This document shows, one piece after another, positions 14,907-23,300 of a stretch of 24,825 nt of DNA (positions within the stretch are counted from its first letter, which is position 1; each line of letters starts with the position of its first letter). Where the stretch lies: the NCBI GenBank assembly GCA_900546345.1, contig URCI01000043.1, positions 1 to 24,825 of the forward strand, read 5' to 3'. Source of the DNA: an uncultured Prevotella sp. GTDB lineage: Bacteria; Bacteroidota; Bacteroidia; Bacteroidales; Bacteroidaceae. A program made the position numbers and the translations under genes. The notes under the pieces were generated by a model, which did not search any database, was not told where the DNA came from, and saw only the letters and a list, made by a program, of their open reading frames with translations.

Positions 14907-15127
14907 GAAGAGGACTCACGTGGAAGTATGAAGTAACTTATTATCAAGGCTTTTCTATAGATCCACGTGAGACCTCTTCGAGGTCATTATACCATCGCCA
15001 ACTCTACCCCAAGTCGCTCGCGAGTAAGGCTATATGCTTCGCTTCGGCCTTTACTCGCTCGACGACTTGGGAGGCATTCAGAGTGTGTCCCTTTCAGGGA
15101 CATAAGCCCTCAAAAGCACTTTGCTTT
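14907..15127 (+). ncRNA. Candidate structured RNA (five successive hairpins)
   Basis: Five distinct stems follow one another. The first has 17 of 18 matches across a 37-nt loop. The third pairs CCCAAGTCG (15008-15016) with CGACTTGGG (15063-15071) and continues inward with GCGAGTAA/TTACTCGC and GGC/GCC. The second and first compete for GACCTC. An intrinsic terminator comes 60 nt later. No known RNA family was recognised, and no clear promoter was found. A mobile-element end or repeat is the alternative. Confidence 0.35.
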
Positions 15128-15185
15128 CAGTTTAATAGTAGCTCAGTATTTTTTAGTAGCTTCGCATGTGGGCAGAATCATTGAT

Positions 15186-15219
15186 GAGGAACGGGCCGAT
15201 CGGCGATAGTTCCTCTTTT
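15186..15219 (+). terminator. Intrinsic terminator
   Basis: GAGGAAC (15186-15192) pairs with GTTCCTC (15209-15215), with an inner GCCGATCGGC palindrome, and is followed by TTTTCTT and a further T run. It separates the porZ block or the structured region from the aminotransferase gene. Confidence 0.7.
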
Positions 15220-15296
15220 CTTGTAGTTTTTTCCTTAGATTCCCCCTTTTTTAAAAGAAAGTCCTACAACCCACAATGCAAGTCAAAAAGATTTTG

Positions 15297-15304
15297 TAAT
15301 TTTG
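15297..15304 (+). promoter_or_regulatory. -7 box (TAATTTTG) of the aminotransferase-licC-licD operon
   Basis: An exact TAnnTTTG match 40 bp upstream of ATG 15344, following a terminator. No good -33 element was seen. Confidence 0.5.
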
Positions 15305-15343
15305 CATAATTATCATTTGTATTAATCATATAATCGAGAAAAG

Positions 15344-16399
15344 ATGGATAATAATATGAACTACCTCGATAGAAACGAGTTTAACTTTGAGCCTTCCGAC
15401 GAGGTAAAGGAAGCGTTTAAGAACTTCGATTTGAAGAAGTTCTGCTTCTATACACGTATCTATGACGAAGGCAAGAAAAGCATCTTCTCGGAATTTCTGT
15501 CCCATCTCTATGATATTGACGAGAAGCAGATCGTCTTAGGATATGGCGCAGAAGACCTGTTGAAGAAGGCTGTACACTTTTTTCTTACCGAGGGGGGCTC
15601 AAAGACTATGCTCATTCCTAAGTTCTCGTGGTGGTACTACAAGAATATCGCATCTGAGGTCTGCGGCACGACGATCCAATATCCGGTCTATGAGGAGGGC
15701 AACACCTTCAAATATGACTTTGAAGGACTCAAGGAAATGGTAGAACGCTATCAGCCAAAGATTCTCCTGGTGGCCTCGCCCAACAATCCTACGGGCAATA
15801 CGCTGACAGTGGAAGAGATGGAGCGTATTGTGGAGATGGTGTCCGAGGATACGATCATTGTGGTCGATGAAGCTTATGCAGCCTTTGTCTCCACAGACTC
15901 ATCCTATATCAAATCGTTGACGGAAAAGCACGACAACATTGTCATCTGCCGCACATTGTCTAAGTTTTACGGTCTTCCCGGACTGCGTATGGGCTTTGGT
16001 TTTGTGGGTAAAGGCAAGGAGATGGAGCGGTTCTGCAAATACGCCAATATGTACCTGGGATACGATCGACTGTCTGAGGAACTCGCTATTGCCGCATTGA
16101 AAAGCGATGCGCACTACCGTCAGATAGCACAGGTGATGCAGGAGGCTCGCACGATGTACGAGACAGAGCTTGGTGTTTTGCCTGGCTTCAAGGTCTACAA
16201 GAGTGGAGCCAACTTTGTGCTCATCAAGTATCCTATCGTGCTCAAGGAACGTCTGCAGGAGGCTTTTGCCCAGGAAAGCTATAAGGTGAAGTTTATGAAC
16301 GAGCCCGACATCAACGAGCATATGCGCATTACGCTCGGAAGAAAAGAGCAGAACCGCACCGTGTGCGACACCATCCTTAAAATTGCTAAACAGCTATGA
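15344..16399 (+). CDS. HisC/CobD-like fold-type I PLP-dependent enzyme
   Basis: The 351-residue enzyme has the fold-type I landmarks: SPNNPTGNTL at 145-154, VVDEAYAAF at 173-181 and RTLSKFYGLPGLRMGF at 203-218, where K207 is the PLP-binding lysine and R215 the likely carboxylate or phosphate contact. The length and pattern fit the histidinol-phosphate aminotransferase and threonine-phosphate decarboxylase (CobD) subgroup. No histidine or cobalamin genes are near. Its stop overlaps a LicC-like gene (ATGA) and a LicD gene follows. In Campylobacter, HisC-like capsule enzymes decarboxylate serine phosphate to ethanolamine phosphate, and a similar job would suit this cluster. That is inference; a simple aminotransferase remains possible. 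ATG 15356 is an alternative start. Confidence 0.85.
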   Translation: MDNNMNYLDRNEFNFEPSDEVKEAFKNFDLKKFCFYTRIYDEGKKSIFSEFLSHLYDIDEKQIVLGYGAEDLLKKAVHFFLTEGGSKTMLIPKFSWWYYKNIASEVCGTTIQYPVYEEGNTFKYDFEGLKEMVERYQPKILLVASPNNPTGNTLTVEEMERIVEMVSEDTIIVVDEAYAAFVSTDSSYIKSLTEKHDNIVICRTLSKFYGLPGLRMGFGFVGKGKEMERFCKYANMYLGYDRLSEELAIAALKSDAHYRQIAQVMQEARTMYETELGVLPGFKVYKSGANFVLIKYPIVLKERLQEAFAQESYKVKFMNEPDINEHMRITLGRKEQNRTVCDTILKIAKQL

Positions 16400-17136
16400 T
16401 CGCCGTCATTTTAGCCGCCGGCATGGCCACACGCCTGAGACCGCTCACTGACAGATGCCCGAAGTGTTTGTTGAAAGTAGGAGGAAAAAGCCTGCTGCAG
16501 AGATCGCTCGAGGCTTTGATGGAAAACGGCATAAGGATGTTTGTCATCGTTACGGGCTATAAAGGTGAGATGATTGAAGGATTTATCCTTGACCACTATC
16601 AGAAACAGATCGCGCGGGGAGATGCTGCATTCAGATTCATCGACAATAAGGACTACGCTACCACAAACAATATCTATTCGCTTTGGCTCGCAAGGCCGGA
16701 GGTCGATGGGCGCGAGTTCCTACTTCTTGACAGTGATCTGCTCTATGACAGCAAGCTCATCAAGGTGATGCTTTCGCAACAAGGTTCCGCTCTTTCCGTT
16801 AACCGGCATCCATTGGGCGAGGAGGAGATGAAGGTGGTTGTAGACAACGACCATACCATCGTGGCCATTAACAAGACCTGTAATCCTGCAGAGGCCTACG
16901 GTGAGTCGGTGGGCGTGGAGAAGTTCTCCGCCGAGTACTCGACGGCACTGTTTCGTGAACTCCAAAGAATGGTTGTCGGTGAAGGGCTTAGCAATGTGTT
17001 TTATGAGAAAGCCTTTGAGCGGCTTATACCACAGGGGCATGCTTTCCGCATGGTCGACACCACAGACATCTATTCAACTGAGCTCGATACTATAGAAGAC
17101 TTTGACAAGGCTAAGGAAGACAATGGCAAACTATGA
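16396..17136 (+). CDS. LicC-like nucleotidyltransferase (phosphocholine/phosphoethanolamine cytidylyltransferase type)
   Basis: The 246-residue product opens with the sugar-nucleotidyltransferase signature VILAAGMATRLRPLT (4-18) and PKCLLKVGGKSLL (22-34). The acidic metal-binding segment is LLDSD (110-114). The stretch DYATTNNIYSLWLAR (86-100) is the feature that sets apart LicC and PntC-type cytidylyltransferases from ordinary sugar nucleotidyltransferases. LicC makes CDP-choline from phosphocholine and CTP. No choline kinase (licA) or permease (licB) gene is present here, so the phospho-amino-alcohol may come from elsewhere, perhaps from the preceding PLP enzyme. The start overlaps the previous stop, and the end overlaps licD by 14 bp. 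Confidence 0.82.
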   Translation: MIAVILAAGMATRLRPLTDRCPKCLLKVGGKSLLQRSLEALMENGIRMFVIVTGYKGEMIEGFILDHYQKQIARGDAAFRFIDNKDYATTNNIYSLWLARPEVDGREFLLLDSDLLYDSKLIKVMLSQQGSALSVNRHPLGEEEMKVVVDNDHTIVAINKTCNPAEAYGESVGVEKFSAEYSTALFRELQRMVVGEGLSNVFYEKAFERLIPQGHAFRMVDTTDIYSTELDTIEDFDKAKEDNGKL

Positions 17137-17944
17137 CATAAAGGTGTTGCACAAGCGTATCCTGAAGGTCCTGGAAATGGTAGACAAGACCTGCCAGACT
17201 CACGGGCTGACCTATTATATTTGGGCGGGAACGATGATTGGAGCCGTGAGACACCACGGTTTCATCCCTTGGGATGATGATATTGACATAGCTATGCCAC
17301 GGGAGGACTACGACAAGCTGATTGCACACTGTCGGGAGTGGCTGCCTGAACCGCTGGAGATGATTTGTGCAGAAGACGACAACTCCTATCCGCTGCCTTT
17401 CGCCAAGATCCAGGATGCCTCCACAACGCTCATCGAGCGTAAGCACATGGATTATGTGGGTGGAATCTATATTGATGTGTTTCCCCTCGATGGCGTGCCC
17501 AATGGATGGTGCAGACGCATGTTGCACTTCGCACGCTATGAATACTACAAGCGGGTGCTGTATCTTCTCTTTCGCGATCCTTATAAGCATGGACATGGTC
17601 CTAACTCGTGGGTGCCGTTGCTCTGCAGAAAGCTCTATACGCTCGGAGGCGTTCAAGCCAGGATCAGACGGCTGCTGCTGCAATATCCTTTCGCCTCCTG
17701 CAATCTCGTAGCTGACTACGACGACGGCTCCAAAGGCACCATGAGAAAGGAAGTGCTCGGTAAGCCCACTGACTATGCTTTTGAGGACGCTACCGTCAAA
17801 GGGGTAGAGAACTATGACCACTATCTGAGCAACAAATATGGTGACTACATGACCATACCTCCTAAAGAGCAGCAAAGGCAGCATCTGTTCTATTACCTCG
17901 ATTTTGAACATCCCTATGCAGATTTCAAAGGCTTGGGAAAGTGA
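17123..17944 (+). CDS. LicD family phosphotransferase
   Basis: The 273-residue protein carries the LicD core at residues 33-67: IWAGTMIGAVRHHGFIPWDDD and then DIAMPREDYDKL. The Asp-rich DDDID block is the likely metal-binding catalytic site. IYIDVFPLDGVP (about 113-124) is a second family landmark. LicD proteins move phosphocholine, or related groups, from a CDP-activated donor to glycans of LPS, teichoic acid or capsule. ATG 17123 is chosen because the upstream extension begins only at TTG 17102. It overlaps the LicC-like gene by 14 bp, which supports a joint function. The acceptor glycan is unknown. Confidence 0.88.
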   Translation: MANYDIKVLHKRILKVLEMVDKTCQTHGLTYYIWAGTMIGAVRHHGFIPWDDDIDIAMPREDYDKLIAHCREWLPEPLEMICAEDDNSYPLPFAKIQDASTTLIERKHMDYVGGIYIDVFPLDGVPNGWCRRMLHFARYEYYKRVLYLLFRDPYKHGHGPNSWVPLLCRKLYTLGGVQARIRRLLLQYPFASCNLVADYDDGSKGTMRKEVLGKPTDYAFEDATVKGVENYDHYLSNKYGDYMTIPPKEQQRQHLFYYLDFEHPYADFKGLGK

Positions 17945-17980
17945 AAAACGTGTAACCGTGCACTTTTCTGAGTTTTTTGT

Positions 17981-17988
17981 TATCTTTA
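17981..17988 (+). promoter_or_regulatory. Possible -7 box (TATCTTTA) of trpS
   Basis: One mismatch from TAnnTTTG, 46 bp before ATG 18034. No -33 element was seen. Confidence 0.35.
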
Positions 17989-18033
17989 CATCAAGAATCA
18001 ATAACAATAACGTAAACATACAATATTACATAC

Positions 18034-19125
18034 ATGGGAAAGATTATTCTGACAGGTGACCGCCCAACGGGCAAGCTCCACCTGGGACACTATGTGGGCA
18101 GCCTGCGCCGTCGCGTGCAGCTGCAAAACGAAGGAGATTACGACCGCATGTTTGTCTTTATGGCTGACGTGCAGGCTCTCACCGACAATGCTGACAATCC
18201 GGAGAAGATCCGGCAAAACATTGTGGAGGTAGCGCTTGACTATCTCTCTGTGGGACTCGACCCGAAGAAGTGCACACTCTATATCCAGAGCCGTATCCCC
18301 GAACTCGCTGAGCTCACCACCTATCTGATGAACATCGTCACCGTGAGCCGCGTGCAGCGCAACCCTACGGTGAAGACTGAGATCAAAATGCGCAACTTCG
18401 ATACCAACATCCCGCTTGGTTTCTTCTGCTATCCTGTCTCTCAGGCTGCTGACATCGCTGCCTTTAAGGCTACCACCGTGCCGGCCGGCGAGGACCAGGA
18501 ACCAATGCTGGAGCTCACACGTGAGCTGGTCAACCGCTTCAACCAGATCTATGCGCCCGTGCTCGTGGAGCCGCAGATCATGCTGCCCGAAAACGCTACC
18601 GCACGCCGTCTGCCCGGTACCGACGGTAAGGAAAAGATGAGCAAGAGCCTCGGCAACTGCATCTATCTCTCCGACGATGCCGACACGGTGTGGAAGAAAG
18701 TCAAGGGCATGTACACCGATCCGACGCATCTCAATGTCTCTGATCCCGGTCATGTGGAGGGCAATGCCGTCTTCACTTATCTCGACGCCTTCTCTACGGA
18801 TCAGGACTTTGCTGATTTCTGGCCTGAGTTCAAGAACCTTGATGAGCTGAAGGCTGCCTATACGGCTGGCGGCATCGGCGACATGAAGTGCAAGAAACTG
18901 CTCAACAAAGTGCTCAATCGCATTCTCGATCCGATCCGTCAGCGCCGCGAGGAGCTGGAGAAGGACATCCCTGCTATCTTCGACATACTGAAGAAGGGTT
19001 CTGACGATGCCCGTGAGGTGGCTGCCAAGACGATGGATGAGGTACGCCGCGCCATGCGCATCGACTATTTCGAGGACGCTGAGCTGATCCGTCAGCAGCA
19101 GGAGAAATTCAACAGCGCGAAATAA
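18034..19125 (+). CDS. trpS: Tryptophanyl-tRNA synthetase
   Basis: The 363-residue class Ic synthetase charges tRNA-Trp. The first ATP site is GDRPTGKLHLGHYVGSL with HLGH at 16-19. The second is KMSKS at 201-205 in GTDGKEKMSKSLGN. The tryptophan-pocket region FCYPVSQAADIAAFKATTVPAGEDQ (about 131-155) is well preserved; the Asp in 'AADI' and the 'AGEDQ' loop are diagnostic. The length is slightly above the E. coli enzyme (334). The gene stands alone, with its own promoter-like element upstream. An inverted repeat follows the stop (19139-19180) but lacks a T run. Confidence 0.97.
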   Translation: MGKIILTGDRPTGKLHLGHYVGSLRRRVQLQNEGDYDRMFVFMADVQALTDNADNPEKIRQNIVEVALDYLSVGLDPKKCTLYIQSRIPELAELTTYLMNIVTVSRVQRNPTVKTEIKMRNFDTNIPLGFFCYPVSQAADIAAFKATTVPAGEDQEPMLELTRELVNRFNQIYAPVLVEPQIMLPENATARRLPGTDGKEKMSKSLGNCIYLSDDADTVWKKVKGMYTDPTHLNVSDPGHVEGNAVFTYLDAFSTDQDFADFWPEFKNLDELKAAYTAGGIGDMKCKKLLNKVLNRILDPIRQRREELEKDIPAIFDILKKGSDDAREVAAKTMDEVRRAMRIDYFEDAELIRQQQEKFNSAK

Positions 19126-19138
19126 GAGATTGCTTTTA

Positions 19139-19180
19139 GGCCACCAAACAGCGACAAGAGGTCCCAAACGTTTGGTGGTC
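19139..19180. promoter_or_regulatory. Inverted repeat overlapping the -33 element downstream of trpS
   Basis: Arms 19139-19149 and 19170-19180 (core CCACCAAAC/GTTTGGTGG) match at 10 of 11 positions across a 20-nt gap. There is no T run on either side. The right arm contains TTTG, which serves as a -33 element for the promoter at 19171-19202, so an operator is as likely as a terminator. Confidence 0.45.
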
Positions 19181-19202
19181 TGAAAGAAATCTCGTATCTT
19201 TG
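19171..19202 (+). promoter_or_regulatory. Promoter upstream of tRNA-Arg
   Basis: TTTG (19171-19174) lies 20 nt before TATCTTTG (19195-19202), an exact -7 match. No coding gene follows directly; the first gene downstream is the tRNA at 19335. Confidence 0.6.
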
Positions 19203-19256
19203 CAAACGTCTTATACACCAGTGACCCCAAGGGTGATGGATGTGCGAAAATCTGAG

Positions 19257-19322
19257 CACTATATATAATAAGGTGTAGGCCTATATATCATATGGTAAAG
19301 CCTATATATATAATAAGGTGTA
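19257..19322. repeat. Duplicated TATAATAAGGTGTA block upstream of tRNA-Arg
   Basis: TATAATAAGGTGTA occurs at 19264-19277 and 19309-19322, each preceded by an alternating AT run. Between them GCCTATATAT is also duplicated (19279-19288 and 19300-19309). The same 14-mer lies in the leuS leader at 5772-5785. Confidence 0.7.
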
Positions 19323-19334
19323 TAGGACAGTGTC

Positions 19335-19406
19335 GCTCTCATAGTTCAATGGATAGAACGTAGGTTTCCTAAACCTTTGATCTGGGTTCGATTCCCAGTG
19401 AGAGTA
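19335..19406 (+). tRNA. tRNA-Arg (anticodon CCT)
   Basis: The sequence folds as a full cloverleaf. The acceptor stem GCTCTCA (19335-19341) pairs with TGAGAGT (19399-19405), with one G-T pair at the end. The D stem is GTTC/GAAC, and the anticodon stem closes on loop TTCCTAA with CCT at 19368-19370. The variable loop is 4 nt. The T stem CTGGG/CCCAG encloses TTCGATT. The discriminator is A, and CCA is not encoded. The outermost anticodon-stem pair is a T-T mismatch. It reads AGG codons. Confidence 0.92.
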
Positions 19407-19474
19407 CTATAATCTTTTACCAAAGACAGATGATGATGATTTTATCTGTGCTACTATAACTAAAACACACGACT

Positions 19475-20269
19475 ATGCTGGGAGCAATCATTGGCGACAT
19501 TGTGGGGTCGCGGTTTGAATTTGACGAGATCCCTACAGACAATTTTGAACTTTTTCTCGATAAGCCACGCTGCGACTATACCGACGATACGATCATGACC
19601 ATTGCCGTGGCTGACGCTATCCTTAACCATCGCAGCTATAGCGAGGCACTGCATGATTGGGGCCGTCGCTATCCCCATCCCAAAGGCGGATACGGCAACA
19701 TGTTTGCCGAATGGCTGAGCAGCGACGAGCCCAAGCCGCATAACTCATGGGGCAACGGCGCTGCGATGCGTGTGAGCCCGGTAGGCTGGCTCTTCGATGA
19801 ATATCACGAAGTGCTGGACGAGGCGAAGAAAAGCGCACAGTGCAGTCATCTTCATAAGGAAGCCATACGGGGCGCCCAGTGCGTCGCTACGCTCATCTAC
19901 TGGCTGCGCACCTGCCGTATCACCAAGGAAGAGATAGAGAGCGCTGTGAAGCACAATTTTGGCTATGAGCTGCCACCGCTGAGTGACATCATGAAAATAG
20001 GTGCGGAAGGGCATTTTGATGCTTCATGTCAGGAGACAGTGCCATGGGCCATCCGTTGCTTTCTGGAGAGCAATAGCTTTGAAAGCGCCATTCGCAATGC
20101 GGTGATGACACGTGGTGACACGGATACCAAGGCTGCCATTACCGGATCCATCGCTGAGGCTTTCTACGAAGTGCCCGACACACTCTATGAGAAAGCGTGC
20201 TCCTATCTCGAGCCCGACATGCTCGACATCGTGCAGCAATACTACCAGCATTTGCAGGACGACCTGTAA
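19475..20269 (+). CDS. ADP-ribosylglycohydrolase family protein
   Basis: The 264-residue protein has the DraG/ARH fold signatures. GAIIGDIVGS (3-12) is the first helix. YTDDT (35-39) supplies metal-binding residues after it. RGDTDTKAAITGSIAEA (213-229) supplies the C-terminal Asp-rich metal site. The family removes ADP-ribose from Arg, Ser or other acceptors, or from nucleic acid, using two Mg or Mn ions. The usual second 'GGDTD' glycine is Arg here. The substrate is unknown and no ADP-ribosyltransferase partner is near. The gene lies 68 bp after the tRNA and converges on secDF, with a strong terminator between. Confidence 0.9.
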   Translation: MLGAIIGDIVGSRFEFDEIPTDNFELFLDKPRCDYTDDTIMTIAVADAILNHRSYSEALHDWGRRYPHPKGGYGNMFAEWLSSDEPKPHNSWGNGAAMRVSPVGWLFDEYHEVLDEAKKSAQCSHLHKEAIRGAQCVATLIYWLRTCRITKEEIESAVKHNFGYELPPLSDIMKIGAEGHFDASCQETVPWAIRCFLESNSFESAIRNAVMTRGDTDTKAAITGSIAEAFYEVPDTLYEKACSYLEPDMLDIVQQYYQHLQDDL

Positions 20270-20281
20270 ACGACAAATCAA

Positions 20282-20331
20282 ATAAAAAAGAATCCCCGCC
20301 AAGCCGATGCTTGGCGGGGATTCTTTTTTAT
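20282..20331. terminator. Strong bidirectional terminator between convergent genes
   Basis: A perfect 23-bp stem (20282-20304 with 20309-20331) closes on a 4-nt loop CGAT. The core CCCCGCCAAGC/GCTTGGCGGGG is flanked by a run of six A on the left and six T on the right, so it can stop transcription from both sides. Confidence 0.95.
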
Positions 20332-20337
20332 GTTGGT

Positions 20338-20376
20338 CAGACGTGGCAAAGCCCATATGGCTTTGCATCACGTCTG
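20338..20376. terminator. Second hairpin next to the secDF stop
   Basis: CAGACGTG (20338-20345) pairs with CACGTCTG (20369-20376), and GCAAAGCC (20346-20353) with GGCTTTGC (20359-20366), leaving a 2-nt bulge and a 5-nt loop. There is no T run. It begins 5 bp past the secDF stop on the minus strand and may protect the mRNA end. Confidence 0.6.
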
Positions 20377-20381
20377 TTGTG

Positions 20382-23300
20382 TTATGCCTGTGCCTGTACT
20401 TCGGCAAGAGCCTCTTTCTGATCCTTCTCGCCCTTCTTGCCGAGGATGAGGTAAGCGATAGGCGATGCGAGGAAGATAGAGCTCAGCGTACCGACAAACA
20501 CGCCGATGATCATAGCGAACGAGAAGCTGCGTGTGGAGTCACCACCGAGGATGAAGATGGCGAGCAACACGATGAGCGTACTGGCCGAGGTGTTGATGGT
20601 ACGGGCCAAGGTCTCGTTGATACTCAGGTTGAAGAGCTCATACTTGTTGCCCTTCGGGTGGTTGCGCAGGTTCTCACGGATACGGTCGAAGACCACCACC
20701 GAGTCATTGATATCATAACCGATCACTGTCAGGATGGCACCGATAAACGTCTGGTCGATCTCCAGCGAGAAGCCGATCCAACCGTAGCACAATGAGTAGA
20801 GGCCGATGACCATCGTCGTATCAATGGCAAGAGCGGCGATAGAACCCACAGAGAAGCCGAGGTTGCGGAAACGCAGCAAGATGTAGAGGAAGATGAAGAA
20901 CAGGGCGAGGCCGACACTCAGGAAGGCGTTGCGCGTGATGTCCTTAGCCACAGACGGGCCGACCTTAGAAGAACTGATGATGGAACCGCCTTGGCGGATA
21001 TCAGGATTCTTGAAGGCTTTGACATCAGCCTGGCTGACGAAGCCACCCTTCTTCAAGGCATTGTAGAGGATCGTCTCGGCCTTGTCATCCTCAGTAGGCT
21101 TGTTGCTGTCGATGTTCCAGTTGGTCGAGACACGGATGGTCTTGCCGTCAGTGCCGATGGCGATGACGTTTGTCGTAGCAGGCTTGCCGGCGTTAGGACC
21201 GCTGGTGTTGACGAAGGCATTGCTCAGCACGTTGCGCACATCCTCCACAGGAACAGACTTGTCGAGCGTGACGACATAGTTGCGGCCACCCGTGAAGTCA
21301 ATGCCTAAGCTCAGTCCGCGTACTGCGAAGCTGACGATGCTGATGATGATGAACACAGCGTAAACAGAGAAGCTGGCCTTGAACATGTGCATGAACTTAT
21401 AGTTCGTGCCCTGCATCAGGTTATGGGAAATCTTGGTGTCGAACTTCAAGTGCATCCAGCTGTCGTGGTTGAGCTTGTAGTCATAGAGCAGACGTGTCAA
21501 GTACACGGCACTAAAGAACGAGCAGCAGATACCGATGATCCAAGTCGTTGCGAAGCCGCGGATAGGACCGGTACCTACAAGGAGCAGGATCACACCGGTG
21601 ATCAACGAGGTCAGGTTGGAGTCGAAGATAGCGGAGAAGGCGTTGCTGTAGCCGGCGTTGATGGCCTGCTTCATGCCCTTGCCGGCACGCAGCTCCTCTT
21701 TGATACGCTCATAGATCAGCACGTTGGCATCGACGGCGGTACCCAGTGACAGCACCATACCGGCGATACCCGACATGGTCAAGGCTGCTTGGAACGACGT
21801 CAGGATACCCAGTGTGAAGAACACGTTGATCAGCAGGGCACCCACGGCGATGCTGCCGGGGATGATGTTATACATTGCCAGCATGAAGACAATCAGCAGC
21901 ACGAAGGCAATGACGAAGGAGATCAGACCCTGCTGGATGGACTGTGCACCCAAGGTAGGACCGACAACCTCTTCCTGAACGATGTGGGCAGGAGCAGGCA
22001 TACGGCCGGACTTCAATGTGTTGGCCAGATCCTTGGTATCTTCAATGGTGAAGTTGCCCGAGATAGAGCTCTGTCCGCCATCGATCTCACCGTTGACACG
22101 GGGAGCGGAGTATACGACACCATCGAGGACGATGGCGATGGCTTTGCCTACATTGGCTTTGGTGAGCTCAGCCCAGCGGCGTGCACCGTCGGAGTTCATG
22201 GTCATGCTGACCTCAGGCTGGCCTGTAATATTGTTGAACTGGTCGGAAGCGTCTGTCACCACGTCACCCTCGAGCGGTGCGCGTCCGTTGGTCGTTGTGA
22301 CCTTCAGTGCATGGAGCTCGAAAATGTTCTTGGCGCCGACGTCAGCAGGCTTGGCGCTCCAGAGCAGTTTCAGGTCACTGGGGAGCACTTGCTTGGCCAG
22401 TTGGCTGTAGATGATGCGGTTAATGGCTGCCGTGTCGCGCACGCTGGCATAGCCCACGACGCTCAGGCCCTGATTGGTGGTCTGCAACATGGCGAGCAGC
22501 GGATGGAGCTTCTTAGCCTCGGCGAGCTGTGCGTCGGGAGTGGTCTGTACGCTGTTCTTCTTGTTGTTATTGAGCTTGAATTTGGGTTTAGCCTGTGTGG
22601 TAGCGGGTTTCTTGGCAACTGCTTTCTTGGTGCCGTCGGTCTTTGCTACCTTGGTCGTGTCGCTTTCGCTGCCGCCATTGGCCAGTCGGCTGTCGAGCTG
22701 CTGGAGGTAAGGAGCGATCTCCTGAGCGTTGTAGGTCTCCCAGAACTCGAGGTTGGCGCTACCCTGCAGGAGTTTACGCATACGCTCCGGCTCACGGATA
22801 CCCGGCATCTCCACCATGATCCGTCCCTCAGCGCCCTGCACTTTCTGGATGTTGGGCTGTACGACACCGAACTGGTCGATACGTGTGCGCACCACATTGA
22901 AGGAGTTGTCGATGGCCGAATTGACCTCTTCGCGGATGACCTTCTCTACGTCGCCGTCAGAGCTTGTCGGTGATACCTTGCCTTGCAGCTCCTGTGTTGC
23001 GAAGATCTCGGCGAGATGATGTCCGGGAGCATTTTTGTGATAGGCATCGATAAACAGGCTGACGAAGTCGCCCTGTGTACGCTCCTGCTCGGCGCGTGCG
23101 TCTTTCATGGACTTGACAAAAGCCATGTCGGTTTTGTGGTCGGCGAGGTTTTCGATGACGTCAGGCACGCTGACCTCGAGGATAACGTTCATACCGCCTT
23201 TCAAGTCCAGACCCAGACCGATCTGAGTCTCCAGACATTTTTGGTAGCTGTAGACGCCCAAGTACTTTACAGAATCCTTGTAATCCTGCTGGGCGATGGG

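Larger units (their letters stand above)
14702..15343. other. 642-bp non-coding stretch with multiple hairpins
   Basis: No convincing gene covers it. A frame of 147 codons (14741-15184) is open, but it crosses all the hairpins and has no recognisable product. In order the region has a possible transposon scrap (14783-14869), an 18-bp inverted repeat (14907-14924 with 14962-14979), GACCTC-ttc-GAGGTC (14971-14985), a large stem (15008-15071), TGTCCC/GGGACA (15086-15102), AAAGC/GCTTT (15113-15127), a terminator (15186-15219) and a -7 box (15297-15304). Confidence 0.7.

Noticed and set aside
14741..15184. Open frame of 147 codons as a real gene
   Set aside because: It passes through five hairpins, has no recognisable domain and an irregular, low-complexity composition. 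It is better explained as non-coding.
17102..17122. Upstream TTG start for the licD gene
   Set aside because: The ATG at 17123 gives the usual LicD start and overlaps the previous gene by only 14 bp.
17998..19230. Minus-strand frame of 410 codons opposite trpS
   Set aside because: The sense strand encodes a complete TrpS with all motifs; the antisense frame has none.
21789..22973. Plus-strand frame of 394 codons opposite secDF
   Set aside because: It is antisense to the well-supported SecDF coding sequence and shows no domain.
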